22,649 nt of DNA from Nitrolancea sp040255925 (GTDB lineage Bacteria > Chloroflexota > Chloroflexia > Thermomicrobiales > Thermomicrobiaceae): positions 1-22,649 of the forward strand of contig JBDZVX010000032.1 of the NCBI GenBank assembly GCA_040255925.1, read 5' to 3'. The notes under the pieces were generated by a model that was not told where the DNA came from, ran no database searches, and was given only the letters and a program-made list of their open reading frames with translations. Shown piece after piece: positions 5,616 through 13,208 of the stretch; positions within the stretch are counted from its first letter, which is position 1; each line of letters begins with the position of its first letter. Made by a program: the position numbers and the translations under genes.

Positions 5616-8090
5616 ATGCCGTTCGAATTTGAACAGAACAGAGCCTACGCATGTCCGGATGACGCCGATCCCCGGATCAGTTCACCCAGGCAGTTCGAAA
5701 TCATCCGCTATTCCGACCTTTCGGGCTCCACGGTCCGGGCGGATGTGCCGCTGACGAACATCCCGCATCAATTGAACAGACTTATCGGGCGGGCACGGGA
5801 GGCCGCGGAACTCCGGCGGCTCCTCTCGGATTCTCGTCTGGTCACGCTGACCGGAGCCGGCGGCGTCGGCAAGACGCAGCTCGCTCTCGAGGTAGCGTCC
5901 GAACTGCTTTGGCAGTACCGGGACGGCGTTTGGTTCATCGATCTCGCGGGGGTGACCGACCCGGCACTCGTTCCCCAAGCCGTGGCATCGGTGCTCGATG
6001 TGCTGGAGGAAACGGACCGGCCGTTGATCGATTCGCTCCGGGACTACCTGTGGGACCGGCAAATCCTGTTGATTCTGGATACCTGCGCGCACCTGATCCA
6101 GACCTGTGCGACTTTTGTTGAGGCGTTGCTCGGCACCGCAGCGAACCTTTCATTCCTTGTCACCAGCCGGGAACCACTCCGAATCCCTGGGGAGATCATC
6201 TGGCCGGTAGCTCCGCTTCCCGTGCCCGATCTTGAGCATCTGCCCTCGTTCGAAAAGCTCCTTACGAACGCGTCGGTGCGACTTTTTGTGGATCGGGTGG
6301 TGACGAACCAGCCGGAGTTCGTGGTAACCAAGGAGAATGCACCGGTTGTGGCCCGGATCTGTGCTCACCTGGATGGCCTGCCCCTCGCGATAGAGCTGGC
6401 GGCAAATCGGACCCGGACGCTGTGCCTGAACGAATTGGCGCGACGACTTGAAGATGGATTCTCCCTGCTGTCCAGCGGCCACCGGACCGCTCCAGCCCGG
6501 CACCAGACCCTTCAGGCGGCGTTGGCGTGGAGTTTCGATCTCCTCAGTCCGCCCGAGCGGCTGATGTTGGCCCGGCTCTCGGTATTGACGAGCGACTGGA
6601 CGTTCGATGTTGCGGAAGCGGTGGCTGCCGGGGATGGCGTGGCGGCGAGCGATGTTCTGCCACTTGTATCAGCGCTGATCGATAAGTCGCTGGTGCTGGC
6701 CGATCTAGATAGCGGTGGCATGGCACGATACCGGTTGCTGAGGAGCGTCCGGTGGTATGGACAGGAACAGATTAGCGGGAGCGCTGAGGAGGGCTCGCTG
6801 CGCCGCCGTTATATCGAGTATTTCCTCGGATTGACTGAGCGGGCGGAGGAAGCGGGGTTCGGCCCGGAGCAGCGCGCGTGGTTGGATAAGCTCGAGCGAG
6901 AACACCATAACCTGCGAACGGCGCTGGAGTGGTCGCTGAACGGTGAGCAAGTCGAGCTGGGTTCGCGCCTGGCCGGCGCTCTGTGGCATTTCTGGTATCG
7001 CCGCAACCATCTGGACGAAGCGCGCCGCTGGCTCGACCAGGCGATTGCGGCGGCGATCGCTGACGAAACGGTGCTGCCGGCGCGCGTCCGCGCAAAAGTG
7101 CTCTACGCGGCCGCCTGGCTCGCGTACATCCGTGATGACCTCGATGACGCGATGGAGTATGGTGCCGGGAGCTTAACGTTTTTCCGGCAAGCCAGAGATC
7201 ACACGGGTGTTGCCGCTGTGCTGTCGTTGCAGGCGTTGGCGGTGGAGCATCGGGGCGATCTTACACAGGCGTCGGCCTACGCTCAGCAGAGCCTCTCACT
7301 CTGCCGGGATCTCGGTGATCGAACCGGAACCGCCCGCTCTCTCACATGTCTTGGAATCATCCTGGAACGGCAGGGAGATCGTGATCAGGCGGAAGTCCTT
7401 CTCACCGAGGCCCTCGCTATCCAGCGGGATCTTGGCGATCTTTGGGGGATTGCGTTTTCCCTCGGGAGGTTAGCAATGCTGGAATTCCGGCAGCGTGACT
7501 GTGCCTGCGCGACCGCGCTTCTCCGGGAAAGCGTCGCCCTGCACCGGGATCTCGGCGATCGGGCCGGCACCGCGGCGGACTTGGAAATGCTGGCCTGTGT
7601 CGCGGTGGCGCGGGGTGCGCCGGAGCGAGCGGCCCGCTTGTGCGGAGCGGCATCGGCGATTCGTGACGTAACCGGTGCCCCGGTACTGCCGGTTGATCGA
7701 GCCGATGTGGAATCAATGGTTAACGCCTCGCGGGCCGCGCTGGATGATGCCGCGTTCTCGGCCGCCTGGGAGGCCGGGCGGTTGCTATCGCTGCAAGAAG
7801 CCCTTCAGGAGGTAATGGCGGAGGACGGATCGCCCGAGGCTACCATATTGGATAGAGGTGATCCTGATACTGAGACCCCGCCCGGCGACCTCACGCGCCG
7901 TGAGTTCGAAGTGGCAATTCTCGTCGCGGATGGGCTGACCAACCGAGAAATCGCCGAGAAGCTGACGATTTCGGCGCGCACCGTCGATACGCATGTGACA
8001 CATATCCTGCGTAAGCAGGAGTTCGGCTGCCGGTCTCAGATTGCCGCCTGGATTGCCGAGATGCGGATGCCTATGACCCCGGCACGTTAG
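5616..8090 (+). CDS. STAND/NB-ARC ATPase with TPRs and C-terminal LuxR HTH
   Basis: This 824-aa regulator starts at an ATG with GGAGGAG five nt upstream; a GTG at 5610 lies inside that site. Residues about 55-330 are a P-loop NTPase with Walker A GAGGVGKT (about 80-87), Walker B LLILD (about 151-155) and the sensor-like TSREPLRIPGE. The usual DNCEH after Walker B reads DTCAH here. A middle helical region includes 40-residue TPR units marked by the recurring CRDLGDR, QRDLGDL and HRDLGDR. The last ~65 residues are a LuxR/GerE HTH (LTRREFEVAILVADGLTNRE, then IAEKLTISARTVDTHV). Such proteins are signal-responsive transcription activators in which ligand and nucleotide control oligomerisation. The inducer and targets are unknown. 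It is divergent from the MmyB regulator. Confidence 0.92.
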   Translation: MPFEFEQNRAYACPDDADPRISSPRQFEIIRYSDLSGSTVRADVPLTNIPHQLNRLIGRAREAAELRRLLSDSRLVTLTGAGGVGKTQLALEVASELLWQYRDGVWFIDLAGVTDPALVPQAVASVLDVLEETDRPLIDSLRDYLWDRQILLILDTCAHLIQTCATFVEALLGTAANLSFLVTSREPLRIPGEIIWPVAPLPVPDLEHLPSFEKLLTNASVRLFVDRVVTNQPEFVVTKENAPVVARICAHLDGLPLAIELAANRTRTLCLNELARRLEDGFSLLSSGHRTAPARHQTLQAALAWSFDLLSPPERLMLARLSVLTSDWTFDVAEAVAAGDGVAASDVLPLVSALIDKSLVLADLDSGGMARYRLLRSVRWYGQEQISGSAEEGSLRRRYIEYFLGLTERAEEAGFGPEQRAWLDKLEREHHNLRTALEWSLNGEQVELGSRLAGALWHFWYRRNHLDEARRWLDQAIAAAIADETVLPARVRAKVLYAAAWLAYIRDDLDDAMEYGAGSLTFFRQARDHTGVAAVLSLQALAVEHRGDLTQASAYAQQSLSLCRDLGDRTGTARSLTCLGIILERQGDRDQAEVLLTEALAIQRDLGDLWGIAFSLGRLAMLEFRQRDCACATALLRESVALHRDLGDRAGTAADLEMLACVAVARGAPERAARLCGAASAIRDVTGAPVLPVDRADVESMVNASRAALDDAAFSAAWEAGRLLSLQEALQEVMAEDGSPEATILDRGDPDTETPPGDLTRREFEVAILVADGLTNREIAEKLTISARTVDTHVTHILRKQEFGCRSQIAAWIAEMRMPMTPAR

Positions 8091-8174
8091 CCAGGCGTCC
8101 GTACCCCACGATCATCCACCGGCTTCGTCACGTTCCCCACCACTGGACAGGCTTCCGCGCCGAATCATCCGCGC

Positions 8175-8191
8175 GGGCGGTGGCCCTTTTT
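8175..8191 (+). terminator. Weak intrinsic terminator candidate after the LuxR-type gene
   Basis: GGGC (8175-8178) and GCCC (8183-8186) form a 4-bp stem with a GGTG loop, followed directly by TTTTT (8187-8191). The arrangement is right for a rho-independent terminator, but the stem is short and lies about 85 bp beyond the stop codon. Confidence 0.3.
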
Positions 8192-8425
8192 GCCTCAAAG
8201 GGGATCGTGCGCTTTCCGCTAGCCTTGCCTACAAATCATCTGTTCCGGCTGCCGCTAGATGCTGAATCGCGATGGCCAAAAGCCCGGTAGTGATCGAAAT
8301 ACGTACCGCCTTCACACGATTTACGAGGAATTACGGATAGCCAGGTGGCCCCCACTGCGACAAACTCGTTCATGGACAGAACCGTTGAAGAGTCAAGCGA
8401 GAGTATTGAACGCCGTAGTGGTTAT

Positions 8426-8464
8426 TCCTAACTGTTAGGATATCGGTTACAGTGTACATCCTAA
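8426..8464 (+). promoter_or_regulatory. Operator-like triple half-site (TCCTAAC palindrome plus a third copy)
   Basis: TCCTAAC (8426-8432) and GTTAGGA (8434-8440) form a perfect 7-bp inverted repeat with a 1-nt spacer. A third copy, ATCCTAA, lies at 8458-8464 in the same orientation as the first. The surroundings are AT-richer than the coding DNA. This pattern suggests binding of a dimeric regulator with an extra half-site, controlling the genes from 8566 onward. No known operator consensus is recognised. Confidence 0.45.
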
Positions 8465-8565
8465 GAATAGTCAAGGATGGGATGAGCCTCAAATGGAGTC
8501 CCATTCACCAGCCGGGTGGCCAAATTCCGAAGCGGGTGGGGGGACCGCCGGGAAAGAGGTGAAGT

Positions 8566-8712
8566 GTGACCTACGCGGTCGACGACGGTAGCGTGCTCAA
8601 GCGGAGACACGTCTACCATGCTGAGAACCGGGAATTGACGTTGGCAGTTGTTCCCTCACATTCGATCGGCCGTAGCGCCGACATGGTGGCGAACGGCGAA
8701 GGGAGGGCGTGA
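8566..8712 (+). CDS. 48-aa small ORF coupled to the secreted-protein gene
   Basis: A GTG at 8566 is preceded by AAAGAGGTGA, a very good Shine-Dalgarno sequence five nt upstream. The frame runs 48 codons to a TGA at 8710-8712, two nt before the ATG of the next gene. The peptide begins (M)TYAVDDGSVLKRRHVYHAEN and is hydrophilic, with no signal peptide or membrane helix. It could be a small protein or a leader peptide whose translation opens the ribosome-binding site of the downstream gene, since that site (GGGAGGG, 8701-8707) lies inside its last codons. No homologue is recognised. Confidence 0.45.
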   Translation: MTYAVDDGSVLKRRHVYHAENRELTLAVVPSHSIGRSADMVANGEGRA

Positions 8713-8714
8713 TC

Positions 8715-9272
8715 ATGCGACGCCGTGTGCGGATGCTATGGACCTACGTGTTGCTGGTGGTTCTGGTCGCGGCGATGTTCCCCGTGGTAGCGAGCGCGGC
8801 ACCGGCACAGCGGACTCGATCTTTCGCCATCATATCGACGGGTGAAGTTCCGATTCTGAATATCGGGGTGGGGGGAACGTTGACCGGCACCTTCTCCGGT
8901 AGTCAGGACTCGTTCGCCATCGACTGGGCGTTCCGCGGAATCAGTAGCGGAGGTGGCTCGGCGACGGCAAGCGGCACCGGGACCGGAAGTTGGAACGCCT
9001 CGTCTCATACGCTGACGCTCACCATGACCGGTATCGATTCCTGGGATATTCCGGGCTTCCCGCAGCCGCAGGTCGGGTCCGCGAGCGTTACCCGGCTGGG
9101 TCCGAATCTGGTCAGCGTCTCGGTCGGGGATATCGTCTCCGGAATTCCAATGATCGTAACGCCACGCTTCGGTAACCCGTTCAACAATCGCTTCCAGTTC
9201 TGGACGGCAACCGCGATCGGAACCGGAAGTGTCAACCTCGATGCCCTCCCTGGCGCTCAGGCCCAGCCGTAG
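8715..9272 (+). CDS. Secreted beta-rich protein, unknown function
   Basis: The ATG at 8715 has GGGAGGG seven nt upstream; a GTG at 8709 is less likely. The 185-aa product starts with a classic Sec signal peptide: MRRRVRM, then a hydrophobic core WTYVLLVVLVAAMF, and an ASA|AP cleavage site after about residue 28. The mature part is rich in Gly, Ser, Thr and Val in alternating patterns (SGGGSATASGTGTGSWNASS), suggesting an all-beta fold. No cysteine remains after the signal peptide. The C-terminus (NLDALPGAQAQP) has neither an LPXTG signal nor a membrane anchor, so a released or loosely bound extracellular protein is expected. The sortase-like gene begins 12 nt downstream. Function not recognised. 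Confidence 0.75.
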   Translation: MRRRVRMLWTYVLLVVLVAAMFPVVASAAPAQRTRSFAIISTGEVPILNIGVGGTLTGTFSGSQDSFAIDWAFRGISSGGGSATASGTGTGSWNASSHTLTLTMTGIDSWDIPGFPQPQVGSASVTRLGPNLVSVSVGDIVSGIPMIVTPRFGNPFNNRFQFWTATAIGTGSVNLDALPGAQAQP

Positions 9273-9284
9273 CGATCGCCGATC

Positions 9285-9986
9285 GTGAGACAGCGTGCTG
9301 GGATGGTGGTGAATGCTGATGATACGACCAAGTCGGAGGTTCGGAGCCGGCGTCGCAAGGTTGTGGTCGGATGCTTGGGGGCGGGTGGAGTCCTTCTCTT
9401 GGTTATCCTCGGGATGGTCTCGTTCGTCGGTCTGCGAGAGTGGCGCTCACCGAGCGGCAAAGTGTTTGTCGAGACCGGCGATGGCCGCGTCGAACTCCAG
9501 ACGCCTATGGCGCTGGCGGCACCTCCAGCCGGGTCATCCGTCGATCTCAGCGGGCGAACACCGCAGCCGCCGGAGCGGGTGGATATCCCCCGGATCGGCG
9601 TGCATGCCGAGGTGTTCCTGATGACGAAGGAGGCTCCCCGGTTCAAGGCGGCTGGGTGGCAGTTTGGCTCGGCGATGCCCGGGACTGCCGGCAATGTCGT
9701 GTTGTATGGAGCGCGATCCGGTGGTGCCGCGGTCTTCACGAACCTGGACCAGCTCCAGCCTGGTGATGAGGTGGCCGTGTCGGTTGGAGACATCGACTAC
9801 GTCTATCGCGTGACCAGTAGCAACGAAGTGGATGCCTCCCGAACGAATCTCCTGATGTCGACGGACGAGCCCGTGGTGACGCTCATCACTGATGCCGGCC
9901 AGTGGGATAGTGCAGCCGCCCGATACGAACGGCGGCTGGTCATCCGGGGACAGTATGCCGAAGCCCGGGCAGGGAGCGGCGCATGA
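9285..9986 (+). CDS. Sortase-fold membrane protein lacking catalytic His and Cys
   Basis: The product is up to 233 aa from a GTG at 9285; an ATG at 9303 or GTGs at 9306/9309 are also possible. An N-terminal cytoplasmic tail with RSRRRK precedes one membrane helix (about residues 26-49). After a linker, the sortase domain runs from about residue 97 (VDIPRIGVHAEVF). The core order matches class D/E/F-type sortases: MPGTAGNVVLYG, FTNLDQLQPGDEVAV, YVYRV, VVTLIT, RRLVIRG. The catalytic His of the usual G-H motif is Ala143 (GCG at 9711). The Cys of the usual LIT-C motif is Asp203 (GAT at 9891). The final Arg is kept (Arg216/217). Transpeptidation should be impossible, so a binding or scaffold role is inferred. 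It overlaps the next gene by ATGA. Confidence 0.8.
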   Translation: MRQRAGMVVNADDTTKSEVRSRRRKVVVGCLGAGGVLLLVILGMVSFVGLREWRSPSGKVFVETGDGRVELQTPMALAAPPAGSSVDLSGRTPQPPERVDIPRIGVHAEVFLMTKEAPRFKAAGWQFGSAMPGTAGNVVLYGARSGGAAVFTNLDQLQPGDEVAVSVGDIDYVYRVTSSNEVDASRTNLLMSTDEPVVTLITDAGQWDSAAARYERRLVIRGQYAEARAGSGA

Positions 9987-11218
9987 GCGGCGCCTGGTAC
10001 GACGCCATCGTCGTCGGTGGAGGACCTGCCGGCGCCGCGGTCGCCCGCGGAATCACGAGCGCGGGCTTCCGCGTCGCGATTCTCGAACGGGATCCCCGGG
10101 TCGGACATCCAGTCCAATGCTCTGGCCTCGTTACCAACCGGACACTCGTCGCGGCTGGCCTGGATCCCCGGATGGCGTTGAATACCCTCTCCGGCGCGGC
10201 GATCCACGCTCCCAGTGGAGCCCGCTATGAGATCGGCGGCGATCGTATCCATGCCTACGTGCTCAACCGGGCTGAGTTCGACGTCGAGGTCATGACCCAA
10301 GCTCTCGACGTTGGGAGCGACCTCCAGACCGGCACGCGCGTCACCGCTATCGGGCGCATCCCGGGCGGCGTCGAAGTGACTGCCGAGCGCGACGGCAAGC
10401 TGGTGACGATCCGGGCCCGGATCGTCATCGGGGCGGATGGCCCCCGCTCATTGGTCGCGGACTTCCTCGGGCTGCCACCACCGGTCGAGGTTCTCCGGGC
10501 GCGCGGCGCCGACGCGATGTTGCCCCGGCGTCCACCGATCGACCAGGTACAGATCTTTACCGGTGAGCGGTACGCGCCGGGGTTCTTTGCCTGGATCATT
10601 CCCCTGGGCGGCGATCGCTACCGGATTGGCTGGGGCAGTAGTCGAACTGGACGCGGAATCAATCACCTGGCGGCGTTGATCGCGGATTACCCGGAGATCT
10701 TTGACGGTATCGAGATTCTGACCCAGACCGGCGGGTTGATCCCGCTGGGTCCGCGGCCTCGCACGGCCGGCGATGCCGGGATGGTCGTTGGTGACGCCGC
10801 CGGTCAGGCGAAGGCAACCAGCGGTGGCGGTCTCTATTCCGGCCTGACCTGTGCCGCGCATTGCGCCCGGGTCGCGATCGAAGCCTTAACCGCCGGGGAT
10901 ACGACGGAGGCTTGCCTCTCGGCCTACGACGGTGCTTGGCGGGCAGACATCGGCGGTGAATTGAACCGTGCGACGGTGCTCAGGCGGGCCTACCGGAATC
11001 TCACGGACGCCGAACTCGAATGGGGGCTCCGCCTCCTCCGGGTGCCTGGGATTCGCCGGCTGGTGAACCACTACGGAGATATCGATTACCCATCTCGGTT
11101 GGCGGCTCCGGCGCTGCGCGCGGCTCCAGTTCTCAGGCAGTTGCTGGGGGACAAGACGGGACTGGTTGATCTGCTTCACCCAGGGACCGGGGTGCCGGCG
11201 CGGCTCGCGGGCGACTAG
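9983..11218 (+). CDS. Geranylgeranyl-reductase-family FAD-dependent oxidoreductase
   Basis: The 411-aa flavoprotein begins with the FAD-binding Rossmann motif (DAIVVGGGPAGAAVARGI, residues about 7-24) and an acidic end of beta-2 (LERD). The family Cys motif is QCSGLV (about 45-50). GADGPRS (about 150-156), PGFFAWIIPLGGDRYRIGWG (about 198-217) and the second FAD motif VVGDAAGQAKATSGGGLYSG (about 270-289) match geranylgeranyl reductase-type enzymes. These reduce isoprenoid double bonds in lipids, quinones or pigments. The exact substrate is open; related hydroxylases share the fold. The start ATG overlaps the sortase-like stop codon, so the two are probably coupled. It lies 62 bp before the glycan genes. 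Confidence 0.88.
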   Translation: MSGAWYDAIVVGGGPAGAAVARGITSAGFRVAILERDPRVGHPVQCSGLVTNRTLVAAGLDPRMALNTLSGAAIHAPSGARYEIGGDRIHAYVLNRAEFDVEVMTQALDVGSDLQTGTRVTAIGRIPGGVEVTAERDGKLVTIRARIVIGADGPRSLVADFLGLPPPVEVLRARGADAMLPRRPPIDQVQIFTGERYAPGFFAWIIPLGGDRYRIGWGSSRTGRGINHLAALIADYPEIFDGIEILTQTGGLIPLGPRPRTAGDAGMVVGDAAGQAKATSGGGLYSGLTCAAHCARVAIEALTAGDTTEACLSAYDGAWRADIGGELNRATVLRRAYRNLTDAELEWGLRLLRVPGIRRLVNHYGDIDYPSRLAAPALRAAPVLRQLLGDKTGLVDLLHPGTGVPARLAGD

Positions 11219-11280
11219 ATCGGGACCGGTTTCTTGGAATTCGGGGACTGTAGCTGGGACGTTAGGGGATTGGGTTGATC

Positions 11281-12033
11281 ATGAATGACCCTCGTGCGCG
11301 CTCGGCCTGCGTCATCGCGGCGATTCCCGCCTACAACGAAGAGGCATCAATCTGTTCCGTCGTCGTCGAGGCACGGCACTACGTCGATGCGGTGATCGTG
11401 ATCGACGATGGCAGCATCGATCACACCGCGCGGCTGGCTGATGGAGCTGGAGCATCGGTGATACGCCATGATCGCAACCGGGGAAAAGCCGGGGCGATCA
11501 TGACCGCCTTCACCGCCGCGGCGGAGCTCCAGGCCGACATGCTCGTGTTGCTGGATGGCGACGGCCAGCATGACCCGCGTGAGATCCCACGACTCATCGC
11601 GCCGTTGCTCGCCGGCGAGGCTGATGTGGTAGTGGGATCACGTTTCCTGGATATCAAGAATCCAATCCCCTTCTACCGGACGATCGGCCAGCGAACCCTG
11701 AACCTGGCAACACAACTGGGGAGTGGCCTCTTCTGCTCCGATTCTCAATGCGGATACCGCGCGCTGAATCGCCGGGCCTTTACCGCGATCAGTCTTCAGG
11801 AGACGTTCCTCCACGGATTGGCCGTCGAAAGCGAGATGCAGTTCGAGATCGCGGCCGCGGGACTCCGGCTGGCTGAAGTGCCGGTCTATGTCCGGTACGA
11901 CGGCAAAGCGCGCCGGAGCCCGATCAAACACGGCTTCGGGGTGCTCTACCGCGTGGCAGCGATCACCGCCCGGAGGCGGAAGCGACTAGCGAAAGAGCGT
12001 CTGGCCGGAAATCCGGCCTCGTCGATCCAGTGA
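11281..12033 (+). CDS. Family 2 glycosyltransferase, dolichyl-phosphate-mannose-synthase-like
   Basis: The 250-aa product is a GT-A enzyme of the DPM1/polyprenyl-phosphate glycosyltransferase type. Motifs are IPAYNEE (15-21), VIDDGS (40-45) and the metal-binding LLDGDGQHDP (90-99), followed by VVGSRF and a later FCSDSQCGYRALNRRAF. There is no C-terminal membrane domain, so it is likely peripheral on the inner face of the membrane. It would transfer a hexose from a nucleotide sugar to a polyprenyl phosphate. I chose ATG 11281; a TTG at 11275 is in frame. The ribosome-binding site is weak (GGGGATTGGG). It is the first gene of the glycan block. Confidence 0.88.
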   Translation: MNDPRARSACVIAAIPAYNEEASICSVVVEARHYVDAVIVIDDGSIDHTARLADGAGASVIRHDRNRGKAGAIMTAFTAAAELQADMLVLLDGDGQHDPREIPRLIAPLLAGEADVVVGSRFLDIKNPIPFYRTIGQRTLNLATQLGSGLFCSDSQCGYRALNRRAFTAISLQETFLHGLAVESEMQFEIAAAGLRLAEVPVYVRYDGKARRSPIKHGFGVLYRVAAITARRRKRLAKERLAGNPASSIQ

Positions 12034-12059
12034 CCGGGCTGCTGGGGGAGGTGGGATTG

Positions 12060-13208
12060 ATGGATGCCGAGCGTTTTCCCAAAGCGAGCGTGATCGTGGT
12101 CGGTTACAACAGCCGGCGGTTCCTCGACGATTGCCTCGGCGCGCTCCTAAATCAAGTGTATCCCGGCCGGTACGAGGTACTCTTCATCGATAACACCTCG
12201 ACCGACGGAAGCACGGCCTACGTCCAGGAACATTTCCCGAGCGTCCGGGTGATCGAGAGCGGGGAGAATCTCGGCTACGCCGGCGGGAACAATTTTGGGG
12301 CGAAATTCGCGCACGGCGATGTCCTCGTTTTCGTCAATCCCGATACCCAGGCCGAACCCGATTGGCTGTGTGAACTGGTCCGGCCGTTGGTGGTCGATCC
12401 GGCAATCGGACTGACCACCTCGAAGATCGTGTTGATCGATAACCCGGAGGTGATCAACACCTGCGGCAACGATCTCACCTTAACCGGAATCGCCACCTGC
12501 CGGCTGGCTGGTGAAGCGGCCGGCAAGGTGGTCGCGGATGAGGACGTAGTGGCGGTCTCCGGGGCGGCCTGTGCCATCTGGAAGGGTCTTTTCTTCCGGC
12601 TGGGCGGCTTCGACGAACGGTTTTGGATGTATCTGGAGGATACCGATCTATCCTGGCGGGCCCGGCTTGCCGGTTACCGGTGCCGGCTGGCGGCTCGCTC
12701 GATCGTGGCCCACCATTACAACTTCCGGTTACCTCCCGCCAAAACGCGGATGATCGAACGCAACCGGTACCGGATGCTGGCCAAGAACCTCAGCCTGTGG
12801 ATGCTGCTGGCCCTGATTCCCACTCTGCTGATCGGAGAGTTACTGACCTGGGGTTGGGCCGGATTGCGAGGACCGCGCCATCTTTGGGCCAAGGCGCTCG
12901 CGAGCTTCTGGGTCTTCGGCCATCTCTTCGAACTCCAGCAGGCACGGCAGCTCACCCAGGCGCTCCGTCGTGTCTCGGACGAGGTGATCCTGCGGCACCA
13001 CCTGGCGGTCCCGCCGGTCTCCGTGGTGGCGAGCGGGATCGCTGCCCGGATCGCGGGAGCATTGCTGCTTCCGCTCGGGGCCGTGACCGCCGGTCTTGCG
13101 CTCGGCCTGGCTGGCATCCTCTGGTCGGATTCCGCGGGCCGCCCGGCGAATGGTCCCGCTGCTGGTGCGATGAAGGGTGCGATGAAGATCGAAGGGCGGG
13201 CGGACTGA
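12060..13208 (+). CDS. Family 2 glycosyltransferase, rhamnosyltransferase-like, with C-terminal membrane segments
   Basis: The ATG at 12060 has a strong GGGGGAGGTGG site; an upstream GTG at 12030 would overlap the previous stop. The 382-aa product shows VIVVGYNSRRFLDDCL (about 12-27), IDNTSTDGS (about 43-51), ENLGYAGGNNFG and the VNPDT sugar/metal motif. SGAACAIWK and GGFDERFWMYLEDTDLSWRA contain the acidic acceptor-side ED pair. This matches the WcaE/RfbF-like GT2 group that often transfers rhamnose or similar sugars. Two hydrophobic stretches (about residues 240-268 and 320-358) follow the catalytic domain and could anchor it. Its TGA overlaps the next ATG (ATGA). Confidence 0.88.
   Translation: MDAERFPKASVIVVGYNSRRFLDDCLGALLNQVYPGRYEVLFIDNTSTDGSTAYVQEHFPSVRVIESGENLGYAGGNNFGAKFAHGDVLVFVNPDTQAEPDWLCELVRPLVVDPAIGLTTSKIVLIDNPEVINTCGNDLTLTGIATCRLAGEAAGKVVADEDVVAVSGAACAIWKGLFFRLGGFDERFWMYLEDTDLSWRARLAGYRCRLAARSIVAHHYNFRLPPAKTRMIERNRYRMLAKNLSLWMLLALIPTLLIGELLTWGWAGLRGPRHLWAKALASFWVFGHLFELQQARQLTQALRRVSDEVILRHHLAVPPVSVVASGIAARIAGALLLPLGAVTAGLALGLAGILWSDSAGRPANGPAAGAMKGAMKIEGRAD

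Larger units (their letters stand above)
8091..8565. other. Intergenic region upstream of the secreted-protein operon
   Basis: This stretch of about 475 bp has no supported ORF. Its first 100 bp hold a weak terminator candidate for the LuxR-type gene. The middle is moderately AT-rich. An operator-like cluster of half-sites at 8426-8464 lies 102 bp before a small ORF and 250 bp before the secreted protein gene. TTGAAC at 8406-8411 could be a -35 box overlapping that cluster, but no matching -10 is convincing. Confidence 0.45.

Noticed and set aside
7300..7600. Repeated CGGGATCTCGG words looking like a DNA repeat array
   Set aside because: They are spaced at about 120 bp and encode the RDLGD turn of successive 40-residue TPR units, so they are protein repeats and not a CRISPR or satellite.
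8580..8712. Possible riboswitch in the leader of the secreted-protein gene
   Set aside because: I compared it with what I remember of the cyclic-di-GMP (GEMM) pattern and saw no match; the stretch is better explained as the 48-codon ORF.
9234..9272. Possible sortase sorting signal at the C-terminus of the secreted protein (LPGAQ)
   Set aside because: No LPXTG match, no following hydrophobic segment and no positively charged tail.
12623..13207. Upstream extension of the GT4 frame beginning at 12623
   Set aside because: This part overlaps the GT2 gene in another frame and is Pro/Arg/Gly-rich. The GT4 protein begins naturally at the ATG at 13208.
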